DNA from: Lucifuga dentata | Taxonomy: Eukaryota > Chordata > Actinopteri > Ophidiiformes > Bythitidae | Length of the DNA stretch: 64,000 nucleotides | Assembly: GCA_014773175.1 (NCBI GenBank) | Contig: VXCM01001491.1 | Location: forward strand, 1 to 64,000 | Direction: 5' to 3' | In this document: one piece after another, positions 1 through 11,549 of the stretch | Position numbering within the stretch: position 1 is the stretch's first letter | Layout: every line of letters starts with the position of its first letter | Program-made: the position numbers and the translations under genes | The notes under the pieces: generated by a model | Databases searched by the model: none | Seen by the model: only the letters and a program-made list of their open reading frames with translations | Told to the model about the DNA's origin: nothing

Positions 1-699
1 TCATTTATTTCATGACTCTAAATAAATTCATACATCTTCTTGTTTCCTGAATAGATTCTGAATTAAGAGTCTTAGTTGGTGTAGTGAGATCAGTTCTTTA
101 ATTCTGTGAAGTCCTTGGCTTGTAGACAATCTGGAGCCATTGAAGTGACCATTTGGGGGAGGGAGCTTGTGAGATACTCAAATGCAGATAAGAGTGACTG
201 TATGTTCTTTTCTTTTATTGCAGAGGAGCTTTAAAGATCAAAGTGTTACCAAGTCTCTCTAAGGTGATAACCTCTGGTTACCATGGTGTTTGGGAGGTCA
301 GAGAAATTTAGAAGTTCTGTTTCGTTGTCTTTACAGTATCTGTTCTGCAAGTTTTACAACTAAACGAGGGGACGAGAACAGCAGGGGATCTTGAGGAGTT
401 CCTGGGTGCTCATCCATATGTTAAAGTGAATGTGTATTGTGTCTATGAAGGGGGACAGTTAGGTGTCTGTGAAGGGGGAAGGTGATGTATGCGTGGCCTC
501 AGCAGGCTTCACGCAGATGCAGTCTGAAAGCTGATTATTTCATCCCAGAAAAACAATCATATATTTATCAAACTGCAGTTGTTCCAGTAATGCTACACAA
601 CAGCACACTTCCAAGGTAACAAAAAACGTAAAATAAAAGAGATCAGAAATGAAATTAAAAAGTGCATAGAATGACAAACAAGTCTGAATATTTTCAAAA
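1..699. other. Non-coding flank, nothing recognised
   Basis: AT-rich sequence without a credible open reading frame. Part of 500-790 may be the 3' UTR of the LINE fragment that ends at 792 on the minus strand, but I cannot fix that boundary. Confidence 0.5.
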
Positions 700-880
700 T
701 AGCACAGTATGGAAGAAACTATACAACAGCCTGCACAGTGATAGAGTAAAATAGTGAGAGGAGTCTGTGATGGGAGCAGGTGTGTGGAGGGTTATAAGAT
801 CAGACAGTCACTATTGTTCAGTCTGATGACAGCTGGTACAAAGGAGCGCCTGGAACATTCGGTTTTGCACCGAGGTGGAA
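700..880 (-). mobile_element. LINE ORF2 C-terminal remnant
   Basis: Read on the minus strand, 878 down to 792 encodes a short tail containing CKTECSRRSFVPAVIRLNN followed by a stop. A cysteine/lysine-rich stretch followed by R-R/K-SFVP-A-(V)I-LLN is the typical end of the reverse-transcriptase ORF of non-LTR retrotransposons found throughout fish genomes. No upstream RT core motifs remain in frame, so this is a 5'-truncated copy. The part below 792 would be its 3' UTR. The exact clade (L2, CR1 or Rex-like) cannot be decided from about 28 residues. Confidence 0.55.
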
Positions 881-2019
881 TATATAAATATTCAGATAAA
901 ACAGCTTGAGATATGAGCATGCAACAAAGTATACAGTTTAATAAATAAAAAAAAAGCAAGCAATGCATACATATAAAGTCAACATAAATCACATGGGACT
1001 GACGCAATGAATCAAAGAATATAAATCATACAACTAGAGAGCCAGTGATTTTGAATGCTGACAGAACTGACTATGAAGGAGACTTATGTGAGAGTTAAGT
1101 TAATTGTATGGGTTGAATTTTATTTCTGTGCCTACATGCAACAGCTTTTTTTTTTTTTTTTTTTTTTTTGGCATACCGTGTATTTTACTTTTCTGTATTT
1201 TTACACGCTTAGCTGAGCCCACACTTTTGAGCGTTTTAGTCTGCCTGCCATAATTGGAGTTGACCAAACATGACCTGAAGGCTCAGTGGAATTGCCCGAT
1301 GTATGCAACTCAACATCATTATGGGATGGTTAGAAACTTAGGAAACATACAAATTTTTTTATGGTAGAGTGAATGACATTCACATACAGTACCAAGAGCA
1401 GCGCTGATGCTTCTTGGAGCTTATCAGTTTTTTGGCTCCGACCAACCAGGAACTGGCACTGATTTATGACNTTTTTTTTTTGTTTTGAACCAATCCCAAA
1501 ATATATCAAAGACTCAATTTTCACCAAAATACCAACAATTCAACTTGCAGTGCTCCATTTGTATGCAGCTTTCATACATACATACATGCAACTACTGTCC
1601 CACTTTTCTACCGCGCACGGTGCACAGAATGTGAAAGCATCAGAAGGAATGGGCAAAGTGCATTTCACAGTCAGGAAAAACAGTACTGCTTGCACTATTC
1701 TTTGAACTGTTATGACGTCATTGATACAGTATGTTATTCATATGTGCTGTTTTGAATATGGAATAATTGTTGTTTATTGTAACTTATTTTTCTTTGCCCT
1801 ATCTTTCTGTTTGGTCATTTTAGACTCTAAAATTTTGAGTCTAGTAACCAATCAGGGATCTGGGCTTTAAATTAGCTGACTACACACCCTGTATATGTTG
1901 CACTGGTTAAATGTAAAGCATTGTCCCTATCAAATACAGGTGAATAATAATGAAGGAATAGATAAAGATCAATGACAAAGAAGAACACTAAGTAGAAGAG
2001 AAAAAAGAAGAAGCAGAGG
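881..2019. other. Non-coding desert with poly(T) and an N gap
   Basis: There is no supported gene. A T-run of about 24 occupies 1146-1169 and a single N sits at 1471 at the edge of a T-run. ORFs here are short and cross these low-complexity stretches. Confidence 0.5.
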
Positions 2020-2745
2020 AATTAATTACTCCAAAAGCCTATAGTAACAGTTCATAATGTGTTGCATTTGTAGTCTTTAAAGTGCTGTATCCAATCATGA
2101 AAGGTTTTTAAAAGGTAAAGGTTTTTACTTATGAAAATTTGTATTTTTATGGCTCATCAAACATAACAAAATTTAACCTCGCACAGACATGCGATTGGCA
2201 AAATTTCTCATTTTTCATCAGACCTAAAAATTTAAATTTACATAAGTAGTTAATAAGTCTTTCATGGTTGGATTCAGCACTTCCAGGACTGTATTCATAC
2301 ACATTATGAACAACTGTTGCTGTAGCATTTTGGAGTAATTAATTTCCAAAGTTCCTTGTGCAGACATGCAATTAACAAAAATTTCTCATGTTTAATGAGC
2401 CCTGAAAATAAAAACAACTTCATAATTAGTTTTAAAAACTTTCATGGTTGGATTCAACACTTCAAACACTACAAATGCAACACATTGTGAACAATTCTTA
2501 CTGTAGCCTCTTGGAATAATTAATTTCCAAAAGTCTCAGACATGCAATTGGCAAAATTTCTCATGTTTGGTGAGCCCTAAAACTTAAAATTTTCATAAGT
2601 ACTTTAAAAAACTTTCATGTTTGGATTTAGCACTTCCAGCACTATATCCACATTTTGAACAACTGTTACTGTAGCATTTTGGAGTAATTAATTTCCGAAA
2701 TCCCTTGCACGGACATGTGACTGGCAAAATTTCTCAATTTTGATA
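2020..2745. repeat. Inverted plus tandem ~176-bp repeat array
   Basis: The landmark 'gacatg..ttggcaaaatttctca' recurs at 2186, 2363, 2539 and 2712, giving periods of 177, 176 and 173 bp. Each unit also carries a 'ctttcatg.ttggatt.a.cactt' block and a 'tgtagc.ttttggagtaattaattt' block. The first part (about 2020-2165) is the same unit in reverse complement: it starts with 'attaattactccaaaa', and its 'ccaatcatgaaag' matches the reverse of 'ctttcatggttgg'. The whole is one inverted unit followed by about three direct units, bounded by attaatt/aattaat ends. This suggests a foldback or satellite-type element. Copies differ by point changes and small indels, so it is not recent. The family is not identified. 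Confidence 0.75.
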
Positions 2746-2769
2746 GGCCTTATGAGTAGTTAAAAAGAA

Positions 2770-3110
2770 AACCCAGCCACTGAGGATGCACAAGCCATGC
2801 ATCTCTAGTGCCAGTCTCAAGTCTGGATAAATGGGGAGGGTTGTGTCAGGAAGGGTATCCGGCGTAAAACCCATGCCAAAGCAAATGTGCGGATCAGAAA
2901 TCTTTTCCATACCGAGCCAGTCGAGGCCTGGGCTACCAATGACCACTTAGTACTGCTGGTCAGCGGGGTGCTGGTGGAGACTACGCTTCTGTATCCTGTG
3001 GTTAGCGCGGGCTAGCAGGGGGATGCGGAACACAGGGAGAGATGAAAACAGATGATCCACTGTGGCAGCCCCTAACGGGAGCAGCCAAAAGAAGAAGAAA
3101 AAGTTAAAAA
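2770..3110 (+). mobile_element. Fish non-LTR retroelement 3' end with (GAA)n tail
   Basis: The segment contains the block 'ggttgtgtcaggaagggtat' then 'ccggcgtaaaacc', and near its end 'gtggcagcccctaacgggag' followed by 'cagccaaaagaagaag'. I recognise this as a very common teleost interspersed repeat, probably the 3' end of an RTE-type LINE or a SINE that borrowed that tail. It ends in an AAG-rich tail that leads into the A-rich and (AAT)n/(AAG)n sequence at 3110-3195. The family name is from memory and should be treated as provisional. The identity as a dispersed repeat is more certain. Confidence 0.65.
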
Positions 3111-3159
3111 GAAGACAAAAATGTCATAGAAAAAAAAAAACAGATGGCAAAGACGAGAA

Positions 3160-3197
3160 AAAAAAAAATAATAATAATAATAAGAAGAAGAAGACAT
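3160..3197. repeat. (AAT)n-(AAG)n microsatellite
   Basis: An A-run, about six AAT units and then about four AAG units form a compound trinucleotide tract next to the retroelement tail. An unbroken A-run of about 28 follows at 3375-3402. Confidence 0.8.
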
Positions 3198-3367
3198 AAA
3201 TTCAAACACAACATCAATCATGAGTTTGTGGTTATGTTGACTGTTAAACCAGACACACATTGGTCTGATCATGTTAGTTCTGAGTTGAATTTGTGGAACA
3301 GCTTTGTGCTGGATCAATGTGTTCAGTCCAGTCAAATTAGACTTTCCACAAGCCCAAATGAAAAACC

Positions 3368-3402
<35 letters not shown>

Positions 3403-3405
<3 letters not shown>

Positions 3406-4730
3406 AATCAGTATGTTCCAAAGCCTGACATCAGTGCTTCTTCTGTGTATTTAATGTAAAAGAAAAAAACAGTAGAAAGATTTGCTCCACACAGCCTGGT
3501 CTGTCCTTTGTATTTCAGTCTGATAGTTATTTAGAAAATGGCGCATACTCTTAACATGAACCCAAGGCCTTTTGGTGTGTTTCACTGCTACACTGAGCAT
3601 GGGAAAACAATGCTCACCGATTGCTGTATGTTCTGATCAAACAGTATGGACCTCCAGCATATTTGGCTCCAAATCCATTAGGAGCTGAAAGGGGGTCATT
3701 TAGACCTACTTCTCTCCTCACAGGCTGCAGAGGGACACCCACTGTCTCAGTTGCATTAGAAACCTGTCCCACTGAGCACTATTAAAGCCCACAATGGGGA
3801 CAGCTTCACTAGCTACCCACTTTCCCATTTAAGTGCAGATTTTTGAACTTACCTAAAAATCCTCAACATACTGTTTGTCCTCAGGGATTATTCATCACTG
3901 TTAAAAGTTCTGCTGCTTTAAAAGTTCTTCTGCTCCTTATGTTTTTCTCCTAATTGAACAACCTGCTGACTAATGAAGGCTGTCATCACGGCTTTTCACC
4001 CATCATGAGTTAAAACCACTTGAGACCAACACAAGTGTTTTTTTTAGTTCTTATTCATCATTTTCACATAATAAGACTGGTACATGTTGAATATTCACAC
4101 CCTAAGGAAGAGAAGAGTGAATGTATAGAGGGGTTTTTTAGAATGAACTGGAAACTTGAGCAAATTACCTTAACATACTTGAACACTTCTGTACTTTTTT
4201 GCTGGATCCTTAGAAGAATTAGTAGTGTGGATTTTCTGTGCAGCAAAGCTTTTATTAAGTTCTGGTAAAAGCAAAAATAATTATTCATACAGCACTGAAA
4301 GTAATCTTCCATAGACTGAAAGGCTTCAAACCCATTTCATTAGCTGCATATCTTTGATTCCTCACAGCAACGACGGATACATCAGAGCGGAGAACTAATT
4401 TTGCCTCTAGGCTTTGCCAGATGCATTCTTCTTCCGTTCTTTCCACTAAAATTAGTGAGGCAACATTGGGTGAAACTTTACAATAGTTTCCAACACAACA
4501 GCATAAGATAGTTAATTGTGGCGTCTTGAATTGAATTTAGAATAAAACACTAATCTGGTTTAATTTTACATAGAACTTATTTTCACAAGATCTCCATGAG
4601 GGACGAAACTGGGATATGGCTTAAATCGTGAGATTACAACTGTTTTCATAAATCTCTCTAAATGGGAGCATGTTACAAATTAAAATCTAACAAAAGCATT
4701 ATTTCTAATTATGATATAACTTGCAGCATC
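3403..4730. other. Non-coding desert
   Basis: No gene, RNA or recognisable element. ORFs of about 80 codons on both strands at 4020-4312 overlap each other and lack family features. Confidence 0.5.
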
Positions 4731-4771
4731 TAACACCAGCAATGACATTTCCCGTTGCCTTGCTGGTGTTA
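4731..4771. other. Perfect 12-bp inverted repeat (hairpin)
   Basis: The arms taacaccagcaa (4731-4742) and ttgctggtgtta (4760-4771) are exact reverse complements separated by 17 bases. No terminator or small-RNA context is visible. Confidence 0.6.
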
Positions 4772-6589
4772 AAGTGGTCAAAAGTGAGGAAAGAAGGGCT
4801 AAAAAGGAATAAAGGCATTTCTAAATGTTGCCTGTTCCTCAATGGTAATTTGGCCTTTGTGGCAGAAGAAAACAATACGGCGAAAATAATTTAACTGGCT
4901 GCCTTCAGCCAGAGGAGATGAGAAATAATGAGCAAATAGCAACAATAAAAGTAGAATAATACCAGGATTAGCAGGAGCCTCACAGGCTTCTGTCCAGCTT
5001 GGTTATTATTTACAAGTTGCATGCTCTGAGGCCTGCAGCTGGAGATAATAATATTGTCTTCAGCAGCAAAAGCAATAAAGGTAAGCAGAAAACTTCAGGC
5101 ACATCCCACATCACTCTCACTCTCCCTGGTGGAATAAGTGGAGGAAGGAGAAGAGGATCATGGGTAGTCATTAGTGAGCTAGAGGTGATGCTTTTATTGT
5201 TTATTGCTAATTCATCCAGCTTCTGTGAAAGATGTATCCTGGTGTGTTGGGATGTAAGCAGGACTTCCCTAAATAATCGGATGTAGCAAAACCTTATTTA
5301 CTGCATAACTGACTTAAAGCTTGTTATTTTACTCGGAACATTCAGGGTGTACTAAAGATAAGTTTTTTTTTTTGTTTTTTTTTTATGTTTAGATTGAAAA
5401 ACAGCTATTTGGATATGCAGTGTATAAACACATCATAAAGCAGCTTGAAACACTTTTCATAGCTGAAAAAAAGTTTTGTACCCTGAAAGTACATTTTAAA
5501 ACTTATGTTTTGCTGTCCTGTGATATCTCTGGCCAAAAATGTTTTTGTGCTCCTTTCTAACAATAAGCTATGTGGCACTCTAAGAGTTAATGTTGCAAAT
5601 ATGCACCCTCATCTATCCATGTATACTTTACAGAACACACACACACACACACACTCCCAAGATACTAATGTGAAAGTTAAGAAAATGTTGAGATAAGCTG
5701 TTTCGGAAATTTGCAATGCTTCCAAAGCAAGATCTGAAAGGCTGAATATGTTGCATTGATTTCTGCTTCCTTAATGTGGTTTTTATCTCCATTGTGAAGT
5801 CTGACACCTTCGGTTTTTGAGAATGCCCACGAGTAAGGTGATTAATCTGGTGCAGCAGATGGAGCAGCTCTTCCTCAAATGAACCTGGCTCTAAAAGCCC
5901 TTTTGTTAGTATCTCTCTCTTCATGAGGAGTTCATTTGCTGGCCAGCCCTCAGGGGTCACAGAGACCTTGCTAGCTGCTGAGGGGATTGCTGCAGGGCAA
6001 AAGGATTGGGGAGAGATCACAGACAAAGTGGGAGATGCTGGTGGGCTCTTACAGGTCTACAGCAAGCAGAATTAGCCACATTGTGACCTCTTCTTATTGG
6101 TTCCTTTAACTGGGAGGGGCCTCGAAGACTCCTTTGAAAAAGATATCAAAGATCTTTTGTAGACACTGGCATGTACAGTATGCAGAATTTATGTTTGCAA
6201 ATTATTATTATTCGTCATACTAGCAGGAGTAAGCGTGAAAAGAGAGACAGAAAACCAATCTGAAGGGTAATATTACATCTATATAGGCTATTAAATTATC
6301 AAGTGGCATCTTTTACCTGTGCTCATTTTAGCATTTCCACACACACACACACACACACACACTGGCTAAAGTAACAGAGACGTGCTCCAACATGAGCTAA
6401 TCAAGTACAGCGGAAAAAATGGATTTCTGCTACATTTCATCTGTGCTGCTGATTCTCAATGTACAAAGAAAATACTTGCTTTTGTTGTGGCAGTGGCCTT
6501 TGCTTTTATCCCTACAATACTTTTATGTTGCCCTATGTCATAAACATCACCGCTCTCTCTATGTCTCCACTCTGCATTGATCTGTGATT
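4772..6589. other. Non-coding, complex sequence with two (CA)n tracts
   Basis: The stretch 4830-5060 is non-repetitive and rich in homeodomain-like TAATT/ATTA words, so it could be regulatory. (CA)n microsatellites lie at about 5634-5654 and 6338-6362. A minus-strand ORF covers 5628-6026. Its first ~85 codons look fairly protein-like, but its end runs through the CA repeat, and no family is recognised. Confidence 0.4.
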
Positions 6590-6960
6590 AGCTCTAATCC
6601 ATGTTCAGTGGTAAGAAGGTCCTCGGTTTGAATCCAGCTGCATTTCTGTGTGCAGCTGGCATGTTCTCCCATGTCTGCGTGGGTTTCATCTGGGTCCTCT
6701 GGTTTCCTCCCACAGCCTAAAAATATGCTCACTTGGTGAACTGGAAACTCTAAATTGCCTATAGGTGTGAATGTGAGTGTGAGTGAGTCTGTCGCTCGGT
6801 GTTAGCCCCCCGTGATAGATTGTTGACATGTCCAGAGTGTACCCTGCTTCTCTCCCAATGAACACTGGGATAGACTCCAGTTTCCTGCAGCCCGTACACA
6901 ATAAGCCTGTACACAATAAGTGTGTACAGGCTTTAGATGGATGGATGCTAGCTCTGACTT
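6590..6960 (+). mobile_element. tRNA-derived SINE with L2-type tail
   Basis: A degenerate tRNA-like head carries a B-box-like ggtttgaatcc at about 6630. The body includes 'catgttctcccatgtctgcg' and 'gtttcctcccacag', then 'taaattgcctataggtgtga'. The 3' part matches the same tail family seen at 39590 (gatagattg..tgtccag..tgtaccctgct..ctgggatag.ctccag) and ends in (TGGA)n. This layout, a polymerase III head followed by a LINE-like tail and a tetranucleotide repeat, is typical of fish SINEs mobilised by L2-clade LINEs. Numerous substitutions mean it is old. Confidence 0.7.
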
Positions 6961-8642
6961 GGGCTTGCAGAATGGCTTAAAAATCAGCTTTTTTCCGGTG
7001 CTTTATGGAACAAATATTTCAACTTTTCTTCTGGCTTCTTTTTTGTTGCACTTACGCTCTATTCATATTCACAAAGACAGGATTCATTGCAGTGCTGCTG
7101 TATTTGATTGCATTTTGTACAAGTGACAAATTGATAACTCAGTGTATATTACACTGCAGGAAAATGTTTTGCGTACATGATGACATCATGTTAGTCATAT
7201 TATATACTTCTATTAGAGGAAGCAGTTGTATGAAACTCTAGAGGTCAGAATCAAATTGCTGTTTTTTGCCGAGGTTGATTGAAGAACAGTAATTTGTCTT
7301 TGTGACAGTGGTGCAGCAACCTATCAACAGCTGAGGAAGCACGTAGCAGAACACGAATACAGAGACACTTCCCATTTAATGCAAGGTGACTATATGATAA
7401 AGAACAGAACACACACATCAGTCTGGATAAACAGGTACACATTCAGCAAGGTCTAACATTACCTTGGGAATTTATGTAATTTTATCTTTCCATAACTCTT
7501 CCCTTAACAACCATATGTAAAGAATTGTTCCAGCCTGTTTTTATCAGACGTCTCACAATTCCCATATTTGATTCAGTGTGTCTGAAAAGAACACAATGTT
7601 TCTTATCCCTCATCACAACTGACAAAGTAAAAATGCATCTCTCTGAAGCAATCCACTCTTGACTGGCTGTGGCTCCCATGAGAGAACATTCTCTCCACAA
7701 CAATGAGCTACTTAGACTGCCAGAGGACACAATGCCTGTGCAAAGAATAGAGATAAAAAGACAAGTTCGATGTGGGGAGGATAGAAGAGGAAAGGGAGGT
7801 TATGAATTTAACATACAGCAGATGTGAGACATATTTTGCCGAGAATGAAGAGATTACCTGTGTAACATCCAAATAATAAATCAAAGTGGGCATGATGCAA
7901 ATTAAACAGCAATTAAACACACAATCTTTGCTATTTCTTACTGATCAGAATAACAGCTGCATGGATAATCAGATTACTTTAGTGTATACTGTATGTTACC
8001 TGAGCTTTATTAATTTTGGCAGGTTGATGATGTGTACTTAGAGCTGAGGAAATGCAAGACTTGATGCAAAAATGAAAAAACAAACATGCAACTTCATGCA
8101 ACTGATTCTCCACTATGAAATGTTTTTTGATGAAAACTTCAGTCAACTGAATGAAAATCCCCAACAGTTCTTCAGACATTTCAAACTGAGCTTAATGAAA
8201 ATCGGTCATATGGAAATATTTCAATGAATGAGTCGACTGAAGCAAAGAGAAGATGCAAAGTCACTGGCTAAAAAAAAATAAATAAATAAGCATTTAGTGA
8301 AACAACAAAACCTGACTATTAAAGGATTCCTTTATGAGAACACATGAAAAATCTGTCTACTGAACCGCAGAACTGTGACCTTCTGAAGGAACTTGCAGAG
8401 AAAAAAAAAAATGGATGAAGTTGAATCAGCGTTTTTGTCGTATCATATTAATGCAAATGTTTAATCTGCTTTCATATATTTTATCTTCTCATCCCTGGAA
8501 AATACATTTACACACAAACAATAAGGGTTATCTCCACCAGCTGGTCTCTGTGGACATTCTCATCTGACCAACAGTATTTCAGTGGATCCATTAAAAACCT
8601 TCAATTACACAGTCATTTCAATGACCTTGACAGAGTGAGGTT
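6961..8642. other. Non-coding desert
   Basis: No gene or recognisable mobile element. Short ORFs are scattered on both strands without family features. Confidence 0.5.
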
Positions 8643-8682
8643 AAAAAAAAAAAAAAAAAAAAAAAANCCCCCCCTTTTTTTT
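8643..8682. other. Poly(A)-N-poly(C)-poly(T) assembly scar
   Basis: An A-run of about 24 abuts a single N (8667), then seven C's and a T-run. Such a junction of three homopolymers around one N is best read as a failed contig join. Confidence 0.6.
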
Positions 8683-10749
8683 TCTGATCCATGCAGGTTG
8701 CTTGTCTCTCAAAGAATAAACCCTGCTCTAATCCTATGTTTGGCAAATAAATGCTGAGCTTTATCATCTTGCTGACAAGAAATACCCATAAAAGTATAAG
8801 AACAAATTTATTTAATCTCCTTCTTGATAATTTGATCTATGTATCACCACTGCTGGGCAGCAGTGCTCTATGTAACAGACATGTTGATAAATGGAGGATT
8901 AGTGTCACCTGCACATTAAGGAATTTCATTGTTATTGTCTTGCTCAAAGCAATAGCTGTGTTAAAAGCAATATCGCCACCTCCCTGTATTTTGGAGAAGA
9001 ACCACAGTCTTTGACCATAGATTGGGATATTGGCTTTTCTGTAAAACCACAGCCACACAGACACTTCACTCAAAATGTCCCTCTTTGAGTGGGCAGAGGT
9101 TCTCAATACTGGTGTAAATTAGTCCAACTGAATTTAACACCATGGAAATTAGGCCAGCAGAATACAACGCTATGGAAACAGACTGCTGCAACCAGCTGTC
9201 ATTTTGGGACCATGCAGAGCACCCACTCAACATTACAACAATAAAAATCCAAAGCATTTATCTGCCAAAACAGGTTCTTTAAAGAAATGCAAATATCAGG
9301 GAACTGAACTAAACACTTGGCCTCATACACATGGACAAGCTTCTATCTGATAAACATGAATCAACAGTAGGAGATCAGAAGCTCCTGCATTGCTGATGTC
9401 ATTATAGAGTATCTTAAACAAATGAACAACCCTGTGACAAAAAAATAAAATAAAAATAAAAAGTAAACTGTAGATGCCACAATCGGCCCATTTTCCTGGT
9501 GGCTTAGTGACTAGCCTCAGAAAGGATGTATCTAAATGTCAGTGTTCCTGTTATGAAAAACACTTAATTAGCAGGTTCATGCTGGGAGAGTTGAAATACT
9601 GCAGGGGCCAATTTTCTAATCTTTTCTAGAACCAAAGATGTGATGATAAGGCACTGCAGCATCATTATGTGGTGTAATCATTTTCAGACTAGGTAGGCAT
9701 GAAGAAAAAAATGACCCTTAAACTCTGGGAAATGTCATGGAGATCTGTCACAATGCTCTTGATCTTTGTATTTGTATAGTTGGGATTAAATTGGGGATTA
9801 TTCAGTCAGTTTTTGCTGTGAATGATCTTTTGAGGATATAATGCAAAAATAATACAAATGCACAGTTTTGTCATTTTCTTTTTCTTTCTGCATCTACAAA
9901 ATAATGATCAAACATTTTGTGTATAGGAATACATCAATTTGTTTTTGTCTGCATGGATTACCCAGAGAATAGCTTGAATTTTCTAACTGTTGTTTTACAA
10001 ATGAAGAAAAAATATTTTGTGATGTTTTCCTCTTGTTTATATATACATTTCTAAACCACTGAAGTAGTTCACATTAAAAAGCTTCTGCTTTGAGTCTAAA
10101 TTTCAAGGGATGTTGCCGTTGACTCCCCATTTAGTATTCATCGATCGGATACTCCTTTCATTTGAATACTAGGTGCAAAGTGTAGTTCTGGTCTTCATGA
10201 ATAAGTCATATTTTACCCACGGGTTTTTGTCTAATCTTAAAAATTTAAGAACACATTCATACAAATGCAATGTGTGAATTTTGTTTAATTTAAAATCTGT
10301 AACCTCATTCTTTACTCTGCAGGAAAAGCAAACTTGTGTTTACAGTTTTTACCACAACTAGCTTTCTTTAGCACAGAACTGAAATAAAATAAGGCAGTTA
10401 TGAGCCCATTAAAGATGTACTGCAGTGCTGCGGTGAAATTCAAGTTTACAATTATAATTAGACATTTTTATTTTTTTCAATTTTTCAGGGAAAATCTCAT
10501 CTAGTTTAAGCAGGTGTCTATGTTAATTTAAGTACTAAAATTTTTGACGCATCTGATTGGTTGATGATGAAGATTAGTTTTACATGTCTTCCCTTGTTAG
10601 AAATATGTATAGCATGACAACAAATATGATGATGAATAGGTGTGAGCCTGAGAGATTGGAAAATGATGCCAAAGCCCAGACATAACCAACAACAGCAATG
10701 GATGTCAGTCAATGAGAAATAGAAGCTGTGATATCATCGATGCCATGCC
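8683..10749. other. Non-coding desert
   Basis: AT-rich and without a supported gene. Three direct copies of an atgcaattt-like word occur just past the right edge, at about 10767-10796. Confidence 0.5.
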
Positions 10750-10799
10750 TCTGTTGATGCTTGTCGATGCAATTTATGCAATTTATGCAATTTAAGTTA

Positions 10800-11160
10800 T
10801 TCTGGAACTACAGGCTCTCCACCAGCACACACCTCAGCATGAAAACGCACACAGCAGGACCTGTGCTTGTTTTTGGTCAACAGCTATTAAGACCAATAAA
10901 ACTACTAGCTTTACTGCCTTCAAAGCCCCAGTCTCCCAAGCTACTTCAACACAAATGCCTCCACTTACCTCCTTGTCCAACTGCAGGATCTGTGTCCATG
11001 TCATCAAGAATGTCAAGGAATTGGAGAAAATATCGATTCTGTCCCAATTTCAGCTCCACTCCACCTGCTGCTCCTCCTCAAGTCCGGCTCACTTCGCATC
11101 TTCCTTCTGCTACATTGGACCAAGAGACCCCACAGAGCCCTCTCGTCTAGATCTAACAGG
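10800..11160. other. C-rich block, possible degenerate retroelement ORF
   Basis: This stretch is clearly more GC-rich than its surroundings and keeps long overlapping ORFs in two plus-strand frames (10761-11150 and 10955-11212). The second reads partly like a coiled-coil or ORF1-type segment (CRICVHVIKNVKELEKISIL). I could not assign a family. A frameshifted old retroelement ORF is one reading and a composition artefact is another. Confidence 0.25.
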
Positions 11161-11242
11161 CACACCTACAGAAACCCTTGGCATTCGAGTGACAGTTTGG
11201 AGTGAATTCTGAATCTCTTGCTCACAATGTAGTAGTTTATCC

Positions 11243-11373
11243 CGATAAAGCCTGAGCGTCCCATATCCGGGTCTGAGCACTTCCTGTGTAGCGTTTGCGA
11301 CATTATANCGATAAAGCCTGAGCGTCCCATATCCGGGTCTGAGCACTTCCTGTGTAGCGTTTGCGACATTATA
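11243..11373. repeat. 65-bp exact duplication around a single N
   Basis: Positions 11243-11307 and 11309-11373 are identical and separated only by N at 11308. This pattern recurs at five other N's in the window and is most likely an unmerged contig overlap, so the true sequence probably has one copy. The unit itself is CpG-rich. Just downstream, 11518-11547 is a near-palindrome built from gctaac/gttagc words. Confidence 0.8.
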
Positions 11374-11549
11374 TAATCACCAATTCTCAATAAAATAGAG
11401 ATTATATGAATATCTACAGAAAGCTTAGATTCTCCTGAACAAAATGAGACCAAGCATGACATTTTATGACCACGCAATCCCGAGATAAATGTAACTAAAG
11501 CACAAGATAGCCTCCGAGCTAACATTAGCTTGGAGGCTAGCGTTAGCTT

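Noticed and set aside
6620..6645. tRNA-like B box as a tRNA gene
   Set aside because: No cloverleaf can be formed. The box belongs to a SINE head followed by a SINE body and tail.
10761..11150. 129-codon ORF as a real gene
   Set aside because: Its start is made of atgcaattt microrepeats (MQFMQFMQF) and a second frame is equally open. No family match.
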